A stretch of 64,000 nucleotides of DNA from Micromonospora lupini str. Lupac 08 (GTDB taxonomy: Bacteria; Actinomycetota; Actinomycetes; Mycobacteriales; Micromonosporaceae). This document shows positions 17,569-25,980 of the stretch, piece by piece (position 1 is the stretch's first letter; each line of letters begins with the position of its first letter). The notes below the pieces were generated by a model. It saw only the letters and a program-made list of their open reading frames with translations. It ran no database searches and was not told where the DNA came from. Position numbers and translations under genes: made by a program. The stretch spans positions 5,441,700 through 5,505,699 of the forward strand of contig NZ_HF570108.1 of the NCBI RefSeq assembly GCF_000297395.2, in the 5' to 3' direction.

Positions 17569-18906
17569 GTGGGCGGCTACCGGCGGGGTGGACAACTGGG
17601 ACCGGCCGTCCCGATCGCTCCCGGTGCCCGGGTGGACAAGTTCGAGGTCTTCTTCGACCTGGTCTTCGTCTTCTCGTTCTTCATCATCACGCGGGCGACC
17701 GCCGCCAACATCTCCGGCCGGCAACTGCTGCACGCCGCCCTGGTGCTCGCCGTGCTCTGGTGGATCTGGGTGGTGCACAGCCTGGTCGCCACCCGGGTCC
17801 GGCTCGGCGAGGGCTACGTCCCGGTGCTCATGGTGATCGCGATGGCCGCCCTGTTCGCGTTCGCGCTGGCCCTGCCGCAGGCGTTCAGCGACCCGAAGGC
17901 CGGCGCCGCCGGCCCGATGCTGGTGGCCATCAGCTACGTCGTGGTCCGCGGGATCCACTGGATCCTCTATCAGCACGTGGTGCAGGACAGCCCACAGGAG
18001 CGGCGGCAACTGCGGCGCTTCGCCCCGGAGCTGGCGGTGAGCATCGTGCTGCTGCTGACCGCTGCGCTGCTCCCGACACTGATCGACGACCCGGGCCGGG
18101 CCGCGCTGGTCCGCGACGGCCTGTGGATCACCGTGGTGGTGGTGCAGTACGCCACCGGCTTCATCGTCGGCACCTGGGGCTGGGGGGTGACAAGCGCCGA
18201 GCACTGGACGGAGCGCTACGACCTCATTCTGATCATCGCGCTGGGCGAGTCCATCATCTCCACCGGGGTGGGCGGCAATCTGCTCGGCAAGCCGGTGACC
18301 TGGCCGGCGGTGGCTGCCGCGGCGCTCGGCATCGTGGTCACGGCCGCCCTGTGGTGGGCGCACTTCGACTTCATCGGGCCGGCCGCCCGGATCGCCTTGC
18401 ACGCGGCGGAGGGTGGCCCCCGGGTGGCCATGGCCCGCGACGCGTACGCGTACCTCTACCTGCCGATGATCGCCGGGGTGATCCTCTTCTCCATCGGCAA
18501 CGAGGAGGTCCTGCACAAGATCACTGACCCGGCCGGCGGGATCGCCGAGAAGGTGGAGGGTCCGGCCGTGCCGATGCTCTTCGGCGGGTTGATCTGCTAC
18601 TTCGCCGTCAACATGTTGTTCCAGCTGCGCACCCTGCACACCGTCAGTTGGACCCGCGTCGGGGTGATCGTGGTGCTCACGGCGGCCCTCCCGGTCGGCC
18701 AGCACCTACCGGCGCTCGGCGCGCTCATCCTCGCGACAGTGATCTGCGTGGCACTGGTGGCCGTGGAGGTGATGGTGATGTCGGACTCCCGGCACGCGTT
18801 GCGGGCCGCGGTCTTTCAGGAGCGGACCAGTCACGAGGCCCACGAGGCCGCCTGGCGGGCGCGCTGGCACGACGTCCGGGAGTCCGACGAGCCGACCGCG
18901 CCGTGA
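17569..18906 (+). CDS. LtrA family membrane protein (low temperature requirement A)
   Basis: A polytopic membrane protein of 445 aa with at least ten hydrophobic segments. The LtrA hallmark KFEVFFDLVFVFSFF occurs just after the N-terminus, followed by LALGESI-like text (LIIALGESIISTGVG). LtrA proteins were named from cold growth of Listeria; their biochemical role is unknown. The GTG at 17569 is the most plausible start, with GTG 17632 as an alternative. It is divergent from the SDR, with 153 bp between the two starts. Confidence 0.88.
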   Translation: MGGYRRGGQLGPAVPIAPGARVDKFEVFFDLVFVFSFFIITRATAANISGRQLLHAALVLAVLWWIWVVHSLVATRVRLGEGYVPVLMVIAMAALFAFALALPQAFSDPKAGAAGPMLVAISYVVVRGIHWILYQHVVQDSPQERRQLRRFAPELAVSIVLLLTAALLPTLIDDPGRAALVRDGLWITVVVVQYATGFIVGTWGWGVTSAEHWTERYDLILIIALGESIISTGVGGNLLGKPVTWPAVAAAALGIVVTAALWWAHFDFIGPAARIALHAAEGGPRVAMARDAYAYLYLPMIAGVILFSIGNEEVLHKITDPAGGIAEKVEGPAVPMLFGGLICYFAVNMLFQLRTLHTVSWTRVGVIVVLTAALPVGQHLPALGALILATVICVALVAVEVMVMSDSRHALRAAVFQERTSHEAHEAAWRARWHDVRESDEPTAP

Positions 18907-18992
18907 TCGGGTTCGGATAGACTCCGGCGCAGCGTCGCGGTGTACCCGGCACGAAGGCCGCCGTGGGCATGGAGGCGCGGGGACAGCATGGG

Positions 18993-19502
18993 ATGAACGT
19001 GCACCCGACCGGTTCACCGGCCGACCGGCTCGCCGCCGTCGGCAATCAGATGATCGAGATCCACCTCTGGCTCCGCGCGGAACTGGCCCGTCTCCGGGCA
19101 GGTCTCGACGCCGCGGGCGCCGCCCAACCGTCGCGCGACCTGCGCGGGCACTGCCTGACCTTCTGCGCCGCACTCGGCCGACACCACACCGGCGAGGACG
19201 CGGGCGCGTTCCGGCTGCTGGCCGAGGAGGTCCCCGAACTACGCCCGGTCATCGCCAACCTGATCACCGATCACGAGGTGGTGGCGGGGATCCTGGAGCG
19301 GGTCGAGGCGCTGCTCGCCGGCGATTCGGCGGTGCCACTCGCCCGGGTGCGCGGCGAGCTGGACGGGTTGGCCGCCCTGTTGGAGACGCACTTCCGCTAC
19401 GAGGAGAAGCGTTTGGTCTCGGCGTTGAACGCGCTCAGCGGCCGACCCGGAACGGCCGAGGAACTCCTCGGCCTGACCGCGCCGGGTCAGGTCAGCGGCT
19501 GA
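18993..19502 (+). CDS. Hemerythrin HHE domain protein
   Basis: A helical protein of about 169 aa with the metal-ligand pattern of HHE cation-binding domains: IHLWLRAEL, RHHTGEDAGAF, ITDHEVV, and HFRYEEKRLV near the end. Such proteins bind a diiron centre and sense or carry oxygen or NO. The ATG at 18993 has GGGGA at good spacing; in-frame GTG 18963 and ATG 18969 would add up to ten residues. A TAGACT hexamer lies upstream near 18917. It is convergent with the merR gene. Confidence 0.85.
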   Translation: MNVHPTGSPADRLAAVGNQMIEIHLWLRAELARLRAGLDAAGAAQPSRDLRGHCLTFCAALGRHHTGEDAGAFRLLAEEVPELRPVIANLITDHEVVAGILERVEALLAGDSAVPLARVRGELDGLAALLETHFRYEEKRLVSALNALSGRPGTAEELLGLTAPGQVSG

Positions 19503-19911
19503 CGGCTGGGCCGGAGGGGGTGGCGGTGGGCTGCTCGGTCTCGGGCGTCGGCCCGGGCAGCCGCTCGTAGAAGCGGATCTTCTCCCGGAGGTGCTCGTAC
19601 TGGCGGCTCAGCAGGAGCATCTGCTCCTCGACCTGCGCCGCGTGCTGTTTGAGCAGCTCGCGGCGCTCGTCGACGGTGTGCTCGCCCTCGCGGGCCAGCT
19701 CGGCGTACCGGCACATCTGGGCGATCGGCATCCCGGTGTCGCGCAGGCAGCGGAACAGCACCAGCCAGCTCAGGTCGTCGTCGGTGAAGACGCGCTGGCC
19801 GCCCGCCGTGCGGCCCACGTCGGCCAGCAGGCCGATCTTCTCGTAGTACCGCAGCGTGTCCAGGCTGAAGCCGCTGCGCCGGGCGGCCTCGGCGGGGGCG
19901 TAACCGGTCAT
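19492..19911 (-). CDS. MerR family transcriptional regulator
   Basis: A 139-aa regulator with an N-terminal winged helix-turn-helix (APAEAARRSGFSLDTLRYYEKIGLL, residues 5-29, then GGQRVFTDDDLSWL) and a coiled-coil dimer helix (HTVDERRELLKQHAAQVEEQM). It has no metal-binding cysteine cluster, so a redox or organic effector is more likely than metal. It ends by overlapping the 3' end of the hemerythrin gene by 11 bp. It is divergent from an aldo/keto reductase across a 60-bp region with a MerR-type operator, so it probably activates that gene. Confidence 0.92.
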   Translation of the reverse strand: MTGYAPAEAARRSGFSLDTLRYYEKIGLLADVGRTAGGQRVFTDDDLSWLVLFRCLRDTGMPIAQMCRYAELAREGEHTVDERRELLKQHAAQVEEQMLLLSRQYEHLREKIRFYERLPGPTPETEQPTATPSGPAVSR

Positions 19912-19933
19912 GTCTCGGCATCGTAGCCACCCC

Positions 19934-19964
19934 TTGACCTGGAGCGCACTCCAGGTTGGAGGCT
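19934..19964 (+). promoter_or_regulatory. MerR-type promoter/operator for the 19972 reductase
   Basis: TTGACC (-35, 19934-19939) and GAGGCT (-10, 19959-19964) are separated by 19 bp, the long spacer typical of MerR-activated promoters. The spacer holds a perfect 8-bp dyad: ACCTGGAG, CGCA, CTCCAGGT (19937-19956). Transcription should start at about 19971, so the mRNA would be leaderless at the ATG 19972. Confidence 0.75.
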
Positions 19965-19971
19965 GGTCCGC

Positions 19972-20970
19972 ATGACGACGACACGAACGCTGGGACGCAG
20001 CGGCATCGAGGTGAGCGCGATCGGGATGGGGTGCTGGGCGATCGGCGGACCGCTCTGGGGTGACGACGGGCAACCGTTCGGTTGGGGACAGGTGGACGAC
20101 GACGAGTCGATCCGTACCGTCCACCGGGCACTCGACCTCGGGGTGACCCTGTTCGACACGGCCAGCAACTACGGCGCCGGGCACAGCGAGCGCATCCTCG
20201 GCCGGGCCCTGGCCGGCCGGCGGGACAGCGCGGTGATCGCCACCAAGTTCGGCAACGTCAGCGACGAGACCATCCGGCGGGCGCTGGGCACCGACGCCAG
20301 CCCGGCGTTCGCCGTACGCAGCCTGGAGGACTCGCTGCGACGGCTCGGCACCGACCACGTGGACCTCTACCAACTGCACATCAACGAGCTGCCGGCGCCC
20401 GCCGCGCTCGACCTGGTCGGCACCCTGGAGGACCTCGTCGACCAGGGCAAGATCCGGGCGTACGGCTGGAGCACCGACAACCCGGACTCGGCCGAGGCGT
20501 TCGCGGCGGCCGGCCCGCACTGCGCGGCCATCCAGCACGACGAGTCGGTGCTCAGCGACAACGCGGCGGTCCTCGCCGTCTGCGACCGCCACGACCTGGC
20601 CAGCCTCAACCGGGGACCGCTGGCGATGGGGCTGCTCACCGGGTCGACCCGGGCCGTCGGGGCGGACGACGTGCGCGGCCGCGCGCCGGAGTGGTTGCAG
20701 TGGTTCACCGACGGCCGCCCCACGCCCCGCTGGGCGGCCCGGGTGGAGCAGGTCCGCGCGGCGCTCACCGCGGACGGGCGGACCCTCGCCCAGGGCGCGC
20801 TCGGCTGGCTGCTGGCCCGCAGCCCGCGTACGGTGCCGATCCCCGGCCTCCGCACGGTGGCCCAGGCCGACGAGAACCTGGCAACCCTGACCCTGGGCCC
20901 GCTACCCCCCGAGGCGTACGCCGAGGTGGAACGCCTCCTCACCGACCTACGCCCCGCCCCCGCCCTCTGA
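19972..20970 (+). CDS. Aldo/keto reductase controlled by the divergent MerR
   Basis: A 332-aa NADPH-dependent reductase with the full tetrad: D62 and Y67 in LFDTASNYGAG, K92 in ATKFGN and H136 in LYQLHINEL. The C-terminal VPIPGLRTVAQADENL is the cofactor phosphate-binding region. The ATG at 19972 sits directly after the MerR operator-promoter. MerR-reductase pairs of this kind usually detoxify reactive carbonyls or respond to redox-active compounds; that is inference here. It is not closely similar to the reductase at 1189. Confidence 0.93.
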   Translation: MTTTRTLGRSGIEVSAIGMGCWAIGGPLWGDDGQPFGWGQVDDDESIRTVHRALDLGVTLFDTASNYGAGHSERILGRALAGRRDSAVIATKFGNVSDETIRRALGTDASPAFAVRSLEDSLRRLGTDHVDLYQLHINELPAPAALDLVGTLEDLVDQGKIRAYGWSTDNPDSAEAFAAAGPHCAAIQHDESVLSDNAAVLAVCDRHDLASLNRGPLAMGLLTGSTRAVGADDVRGRAPEWLQWFTDGRPTPRWAARVEQVRAALTADGRTLAQGALGWLLARSPRTVPIPGLRTVAQADENLATLTLGPLPPEAYAEVERLLTDLRPAPAL

Positions 20971-20975
20971 CCGAA

Positions 20976-21055
20976 CCACTCCTCGCCGATCGTGCGCTTT
21001 CTGTGCGGGCCCCCGCAGAAACGGCGACCCGAAGTGCGAGATCGGCGAGGAGTGG
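20976..21055. repeat. Palindromic element with 16-bp perfect arms
   Basis: CCACTCCTCGCCGATC (20976-20991) is perfectly repeated inverted at 21040-21055. Inside is a second imperfect dyad, TTTCTGTGCGGG with CCCGCAGAAA. It lies between an end (20970) and a start (21101) on the same strand and could act as a terminator. It differs in sequence from the TGATCA family. Confidence 0.75.
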
Positions 21056-21100
21056 AGGCGGGGTGCGTCCGGGGATGGCGTTTTCGGCGAAGATAAGGGC

Positions 21101-22000
21101 ATGCGGATCCTTCTGGCCGGCGCGTCCGGCTTTCTCGGTACCTGGCTGGGCGACCGGCTCGCCGCCGACGGGCACGAGGTCACCCGGCTGGTGCGCCGTC
21201 CGGCGCGCGACCCGCGGGAGCGGCAGTGGGATCCCGCGGCCGGTCAGCTCGACCCGGCTGCGGTCGCCGGAGTGGACGCCGTCATCAACCTGGCCGGCGC
21301 GGGCGTCGGCGACAAGCGCTGGAACGACGACTACCGGCGGCTCATCCGCACCAGCCGGGTGGACAGCAGCAGCACGCTCGCGACGACGATCGCCGGGCTG
21401 CCGGCTGCCGACCGTCCCCGAGCCCTGCTCAACTCGTCGGCCGTCGGCTGGTACGGCAACACGGGCGACCGGGTCGTCGAGGAGGACGCCCCCGCCGGCG
21501 AGGGTTTCCTGGCCGACGTCTGCCGGGTCTGGGAGGCCGCGACCCGCCCGGCTGAGGACGCCGGCGTACGCGTGGTGCGACTGCGTACCGGTCTGCCGCT
21601 GCACCGCGACGGCGGGCTGCTCAAGCCGCAACTGCTGCCGTTCAAACTGGGCATCGCCGGGCGGCTGGGCAGTGGCCGGCAGTGGCTGCCGTGGATCTCG
21701 ATGGCCGACTGGCTGGACGCGACGGTCTTCCTGCTGGCACACGACGAGATCGCCGGCCCGGTCAACGTGGTGGGTCCGCATCCGGTGACCAACGCCGAGT
21801 TCACCAGGGAGCTGGCCCGGCAACTGCACCGGCCGGCGATCATCCCGATCCCCGCCCTGGCCCTGAAGGTGGCCCTCGGCGGCTTCGCCCACGAGGCCCT
21901 GACGAGCACGAGAGTTCACCCGGCCGTCCTGACAAGGGCCAACTATCCCTACCAGCACCCCACCCTCCCCGAGGCCCTCCGAGCGGCCCTGACCTCCTGA
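21101..22000 (+). CDS. TIGR01777 family NAD-dependent epimerase
   Basis: An atypical extended SDR of 299 aa. It has the N-terminal cofactor motif AGASGFLGTWL, the family segments DAVINLAGAGVGDKRWNDDYR and LLNSSAVGWYGNTGD, and a C-terminal domain ending in HPTLPEALRAAL. The family (E. coli YfcH-like) is sometimes called cell-division inhibitor SulA-like, but no function is established. The first ATG gives a complete start. The next gene region begins with a palindromic element nine bases after its stop. Confidence 0.9.
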   Translation: MRILLAGASGFLGTWLGDRLAADGHEVTRLVRRPARDPRERQWDPAAGQLDPAAVAGVDAVINLAGAGVGDKRWNDDYRRLIRTSRVDSSSTLATTIAGLPAADRPRALLNSSAVGWYGNTGDRVVEEDAPAGEGFLADVCRVWEAATRPAEDAGVRVVRLRTGLPLHRDGGLLKPQLLPFKLGIAGRLGSGRQWLPWISMADWLDATVFLLAHDEIAGPVNVVGPHPVTNAEFTRELARQLHRPAIIPIPALALKVALGGFAHEALTSTRVHPAVLTRANYPYQHPTLPEALRAALTS

Positions 22001-22009
22001 CCGCTCCGT

Positions 22010-22069
22010 GTTGATCAAGAGGTTTGCGTCATCCGGGAGCCGGATCCTGACGCGAAACCTCTTGATCAC
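22010..22069. repeat. TGATCAAGAGGTT palindromic element, copy 2
   Basis: Arms GTTGATCAAGAGGTTTGCGT and its near-exact complement flank an inner ATCCGG-GAG-CCGGAT hairpin. It is almost identical to the copy at 22565 and in the same register; the two bracket one small gene. Confidence 0.9.
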
Positions 22070-22198
22070 CGGGGCGGGTGGGGACGCGGCTGCCTGGCGG
22101 TCGCGCGGGGCTGCGGCGCGTGCGCGTGCCCGGCTCTTGATCCGCTGTAGAGGAAGTTGTAGACGGCTCCGCCCATCGAACATGACAGGAGAAGAGGA

Positions 22199-22564
22199 AT
22201 GGTGGGGGATTCCCACGAATCGCCAGATCGGGCAGAGGTTCCGCTGTCGCGTGACGGTGGGCATCGACAGGGTGGTCACCGCGTTCCCGATCGCGGATCC
22301 GAAGCGGTACGCGAGAAAGAAGCGCCTGTCGCCTGCACGGCGTGCGGACAGGACTGGCAGACCTGGTACCGGGTTCGTGACGACGGCCGCGTGTTCCTGC
22401 TGTGCCCGGAGTGCGACTCGATCTGGCTGCCTGAGGACGACCGCCACGCCCCTCCGACTGGGGACCTGCGGGAGCTGTTCGGCCCGCAGCCGAAGTTCTT
22501 CAACGCCTGGGCCCTGATCGAGGAGTGCCCAGCGCCGCCCGCCGACAGACGCACCACCACCTGA
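22199..22564 (+). CDS. Small zinc-ribbon protein, possible frameshift near its start
   Basis: A 121-aa product whose second half is convincingly coding: CTACGQDWQTWYRVRDDGRVFLLCPECDSIWL, two CxxC pairs about 20 residues apart, the pattern of a zinc ribbon, then ELFGPQPKFFNAWAL. The first ~45 residues have poor third-position GC. In the alternative frame from ATG 22182 the same bases give MTGEEEWWGIPTNRQIGQRFRC with good codon bias up to about 22335. So this is either two overlapping genes or one gene with a one-base loss near 22330. AGGAGAAGAGGA precedes the ATG at 22199. It is bracketed by two near-identical palindromes. Function unknown. Confidence 0.55.
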   Translation: MVGDSHESPDRAEVPLSRDGGHRQGGHRVPDRGSEAVREKEAPVACTACGQDWQTWYRVRDDGRVFLLCPECDSIWLPEDDRHAPPTGDLRELFGPQPKFFNAWALIEECPAPPADRRTTT

Positions 22565-22623
22565 GTTGATCAAGAGGTTTGCGTCATCCGGGAGCCGGAT
22601 TCTGACGCAAACCTCTTGATCAC
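22565..22623. repeat. TGATCAAGAGGTT palindromic element, copy 3
   Basis: It starts directly after the TGA of the zinc-ribbon gene. It differs from copy 2 at two positions, one of which makes the outer arms pair exactly. It lies between convergent genes and could be a bidirectional terminator. Confidence 0.9.
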
Positions 22624-22640
22624 CGGGCGACCTGGGTGGG

Positions 22641-23876
22641 TCAGCAGCCGATCACCCAGTAGTTGGCGGCGGTCTGCTTGAGGGTGCTGGTGTAGAAGGT
22701 GTTGTAGAGGCCCATGCGCTGGTTGGAGCCGTTCGCGTAGGCGTAGCCGCCGGACTGGTAGGCGCGGCCGGCCGCGACGTGCGCGTAGTTGCTGGCCGTC
22801 ACGCAGGTCGCCGGCGCGGTCGGGGTCGGCGTCGGCGTCGGGCTGGCCGTGGGGGTCGGCGTGGTGGTGGGGGTGGCCGTCGGGGTGGGGGTGCTGCCGC
22901 CGCCGTTCAGGCCGAAGAAGAGCGCGTCGCGGTACGTCGAGCAGATGGTGTCCAGGAAGTACGCGCCAGCCGTGCCGCACTGGTCCGCGGCCGAGCCCGG
23001 GTCGACCGGGGTGCCGTGGCCCATCCCGGAGACGCGGTAGAGGCGCACCTCGTCGTTGCCGTACACCTCCAGGCTGGTGTTGCCGGGCAGCGACGACGTG
23101 CTGGTCGGCGTCTGCGAGATCCCCCGTATGTTTGTCCACTGGTCGCGGGACTCGGTGCCGTTGAGCGGGGTGACAGTGGTGTCCGACGTGCCGTGCCAGA
23201 TGGCCACCCGGGGGCGTGGGCCGGAGTAGCCGGAGTACGCGCCACGGACCAGGTCGCCCCAGGCCGCCGGGGACTTGTCCGAGCCTGGGTTCATGCAGCT
23301 GAACGCGTTGACCATGCTGGTGGCGCAGCGGTACGGGATGCCCGCGATGATCGATCCGGCGGCGAAGACGTCCGGGTAGGTGGCCAACATGACGGCGCTC
23401 ATCGCCCCGCCCGCGGAGAGGCCGCTGACGAAGACCCGGGAGCCGTCGACGGCGAAGTTCGCCTTGGCGTGGTCCACCATCTGCTTGATCGACAGCGCCT
23501 CGCCCTGACCCCGGGCGGTGTCGCCGGTCTCGAAGAAGTTGAAGCAGGAGTTGGCGTTGTTGCCGGAGGGCTGCTGGGCGACGATCAGGGCGAACTTCCA
23601 CTGGTCGGCGTACTTCTGCCAACCCGAGCCGGCGAAGTAGCCGGAGGCGTTCTGGGTGCACCCGTGCAGCAGGACCACGGCCGGGGAGTTGGCCGGCAGG
23701 TTGTCCGGCCGGTAGGCGTACATGGCGAGGTTGCCCGGGTTGGAGCCGAACCCGGTGACCTGGGTGAGGGTGGCGGCCTGGGCGGGTGTGGCGAGGGCGA
23801 TCGCGCCCGCCGCGGCGAGGACGAGGCCGGCGACCGCACCGATCAGCCGGTTGAGGGTGGATGAGGAGCGGCGCAC
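22641..23876 (-). CDS. Secreted PHB depolymerase-family esterase with C-terminal binding domain
   Basis: A 411-aa secreted alpha/beta hydrolase. A signal peptide (about residues 1-34, ends PAQAA) leads to the catalytic domain: VLLHGCTQNASGY near the oxyanion loop, the nucleophile in GLSAGGAMS, and MGHGTPVDPG with the likely catalytic His. A Pro/Thr repeat linker (about residues 325-355) connects to a ~55-aa domain with two cysteines, CVTASNYAHVAAGRAYQ to the terminal YWVIGC, of the type attached to secreted PHB and xylan esterases. The GTG start follows AGGAGG. Substrate may be PHB-like polyester, acetyl-xylan or feruloyl esters. Confidence 0.9.
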   Translation of the reverse strand: MRRSSSTLNRLIGAVAGLVLAAAGAIALATPAQAATLTQVTGFGSNPGNLAMYAYRPDNLPANSPAVVLLHGCTQNASGYFAGSGWQKYADQWKFALIVAQQPSGNNANSCFNFFETGDTARGQGEALSIKQMVDHAKANFAVDGSRVFVSGLSAGGAMSAVMLATYPDVFAAGSIIAGIPYRCATSMVNAFSCMNPGSDKSPAAWGDLVRGAYSGYSGPRPRVAIWHGTSDTTVTPLNGTESRDQWTNIRGISQTPTSTSSLPGNTSLEVYGNDEVRLYRVSGMGHGTPVDPGSAADQCGTAGAYFLDTICSTYRDALFFGLNGGGSTPTPTATPTTTPTPTASPTPTPTPTAPATCVTASNYAHVAAGRAYQSGGYAYANGSNQRMGLYNTFYTSTLKQTAANYWVIGC

Positions 23877-24073
23877 GGCGGCCTCCTGAGGGGCGGACTG
23901 TGAACTGGGTCACGGTCGAGTTGCCGAGACGTTACGACGACGTGTCGCCGCTATGACATGGGGCACAGTCACACATTCACGGCAGCCGCTGTGTACGACG
24001 AACCGCGCCCCTCGCGAGAGCAGCGGAGCCGACAACAACCGCCGGTCTGACCGGCTCGTCCAGGTCCGGTTGG

Positions 24074-24079
24074 TAACGT
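24074..24079 (+). promoter_or_regulatory. -10 element for the 24087 gene, probably leaderless
   Basis: TAACGT lies seven bases before the GTG at 24087, with no ribosome-binding sequence. Confidence 0.45.
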
Positions 24080-24086
24080 CCGCTGC

Positions 24087-25919
24087 GTGCCCTCCTCCCC
24101 GTCTCTCGCCACCGGGCCCGCACCCGCGTCGCCACCGCGCGCCCTCCGGGACCGCCGGGCCGACCTGATCGTCGTGCTGGTGGCACTCGCGCTCGCCGTC
24201 TGGGTGACAAGCGGCCTGTGGCGGGACCCGAACGTGCGGACGATCACCGTCAACTCCAGCGACCAGGCGCTCTTCGAGTGGTTGCTGGCCTTCGGCGGGC
24301 ACGCGGTCACCCACGGGGAGAACCCCTTCTTCACGTACCTGATCAACGTCCCGGACGGCGTGAACCTCGCGGTCAACACCTCGATCACTGTGTACGCGGT
24401 GGTCTTCGCCCCGCTCACGTACCTCATCGGGCCACCGGCGACGTTCCTGGTGATCCTCACCCTGAACCTGCTCGCCACGGCGCTGACCTGGTACTGGCTG
24501 CTCTCCCGGCACGTGGTCCGCAGCCGCCTCGCCGCCGGGGTGGGCGGCCTGTTCATCGCCTACTCCCCCGGCATGGTCTCGCACGCCAACGCCCACCTGA
24601 ACTGGACCGCCGGCTGGCTGGTGCCGCTGCTGATCTGGCGGCTGTTCGCGCTGCGCCGCCCCGGGCACTGGCTCCGCGACGGGGTGATCCTCGGCGTGCT
24701 GGTGGCGGTGGCCTTCTCGATCGCCGCCGAGGGCCTGTTCTTCGCCGCCCTCGCGCTCGGCGTGTTCGTCGCCGTCTGGGCGCTGCACCCGGCCCACCGC
24801 GCCGAGGCCCGAGCCGCCCTGCCCACCTTCGTCCGCGGGCTCGGCGTGACCGCGGTGGTCGCCGGTGTGCTGCTGTCGTACCCGCTGTGGCTGCACTTCG
24901 CCGGGCCGCAGCGGTTCCACGGCACCGGCTTCGACCCGGTGATCCACTCCGAGGACATCGCCGCCTTCGCCGCCTTCCCGCGCCGCTCCCTGGCCGGCGA
25001 GGTCGGGCTGGGCACCGCGCTGGCGCCGAACCCCACCGAGGAGAACTCGTTCTTCGGGATTCCGCTGCTCGTGCTCACCGTGGTCTGCTTCGTCGCGCTC
25101 TGGCGACGCGCCGACCCCGGCCGGCGGGCCGTCCTCTGGGCGCTGGGCGTCGTCGCGCTGATCTTCACGGTGCTCTCCTTCGGGCCGGTGGCGAAGATCG
25201 ACGGACGGCGTACGGACCTGCCCATGCCGTTCGACGTGCTCGGGCAACTGCCGGTGGTGAACGCCGCGCTGCCCGCCCGGCTGGCCCTGGTGGTGGCGCC
25301 GGTGATCGGGGTTCTGCTGGCGTACACCCTCGATCAGTTGCGCGCCGCGCCGCCCCGGCACCGTTCGACGGAGCTGGCCTGGTCGCTGGGGTTCGCGGTG
25401 GCCCTGCTGCCGCTGCTGCCCACCCCGCTGCTGACCCGCGAGCGGGAGCCGATCCCGCACTTCATCACGTCGGGCACCTGGCGCGAGTACGTCTCGCCGG
25501 ACGGGGTGCTGACACCGGTGCCACTGACCGTGGACATCTACCCGGACGGGCAGCGCTGGCAGGCGTACGCGCTGTCGCACCGGCAGGGCGAGTTCGCGAT
25601 CCCGGGCGGCTTCTTCCTCGGCCCCGGCGGCCCGGACGGGCGGGGCCGGATCGGCCCGGTGCCGCGCACCCTGAGCGCGCTCATGGACCAGGCCGGCCGC
25701 ACCGGGCTGGTGCCGATCGTCACCGACGGCACGATCCGGGAGGTCCAGTCGGACCTGCGGCACTGGCGGATCGAGACGGTGGTCCTCGCCGACGAGGTGC
25801 ACGGCGCGAAGTTCGAAGTCGACGAGGCGGCGGTGCGGCGTACCGCCACCGCCCTGTTCGGCGAGCCGCAACGGATCGACGACGTCTGGCTCTGGCGCAT
25901 CCCACCGGCTGACCGATAG
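24087..25919 (+). CDS. Polytopic membrane protein, GT-C glycosyltransferase-like
   Basis: A 610-aa protein with about ten to twelve membrane helices in residues 28-460 and a soluble C-terminal region of about 140 aa. Text such as NSSDQALFEWLLAFGGHAVTHGENPFFT in the first extracytoplasmic loop, with an early acidic residue, and HANAHLNWTAGWLVPLLIW resembles GT-C type lipid-linked sugar transferases, but no named family is secure. The C-terminal segment TLSALMDQAGRTGLVPIVTDGT and DDVWLWRIPPADR is typical of actinobacterial hypothetical glycosyltransferases. The next gene starts 61 bp downstream on the same strand. Confidence 0.75.
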   Translation: MPSSPSLATGPAPASPPRALRDRRADLIVVLVALALAVWVTSGLWRDPNVRTITVNSSDQALFEWLLAFGGHAVTHGENPFFTYLINVPDGVNLAVNTSITVYAVVFAPLTYLIGPPATFLVILTLNLLATALTWYWLLSRHVVRSRLAAGVGGLFIAYSPGMVSHANAHLNWTAGWLVPLLIWRLFALRRPGHWLRDGVILGVLVAVAFSIAAEGLFFAALALGVFVAVWALHPAHRAEARAALPTFVRGLGVTAVVAGVLLSYPLWLHFAGPQRFHGTGFDPVIHSEDIAAFAAFPRRSLAGEVGLGTALAPNPTEENSFFGIPLLVLTVVCFVALWRRADPGRRAVLWALGVVALIFTVLSFGPVAKIDGRRTDLPMPFDVLGQLPVVNAALPARLALVVAPVIGVLLAYTLDQLRAAPPRHRSTELAWSLGFAVALLPLLPTPLLTREREPIPHFITSGTWREYVSPDGVLTPVPLTVDIYPDGQRWQAYALSHRQGEFAIPGGFFLGPGGPDGRGRIGPVPRTLSALMDQAGRTGLVPIVTDGTIREVQSDLRHWRIETVVLADEVHGAKFEVDEAAVRRTATALFGEPQRIDDVWLWRIPPADR

Positions 25920-25980
25920 AGGGCGCGCGACACGACCGACCGGGGCATCCCGACCGGCTCCCGTCGGGTCTAATGGGGCG

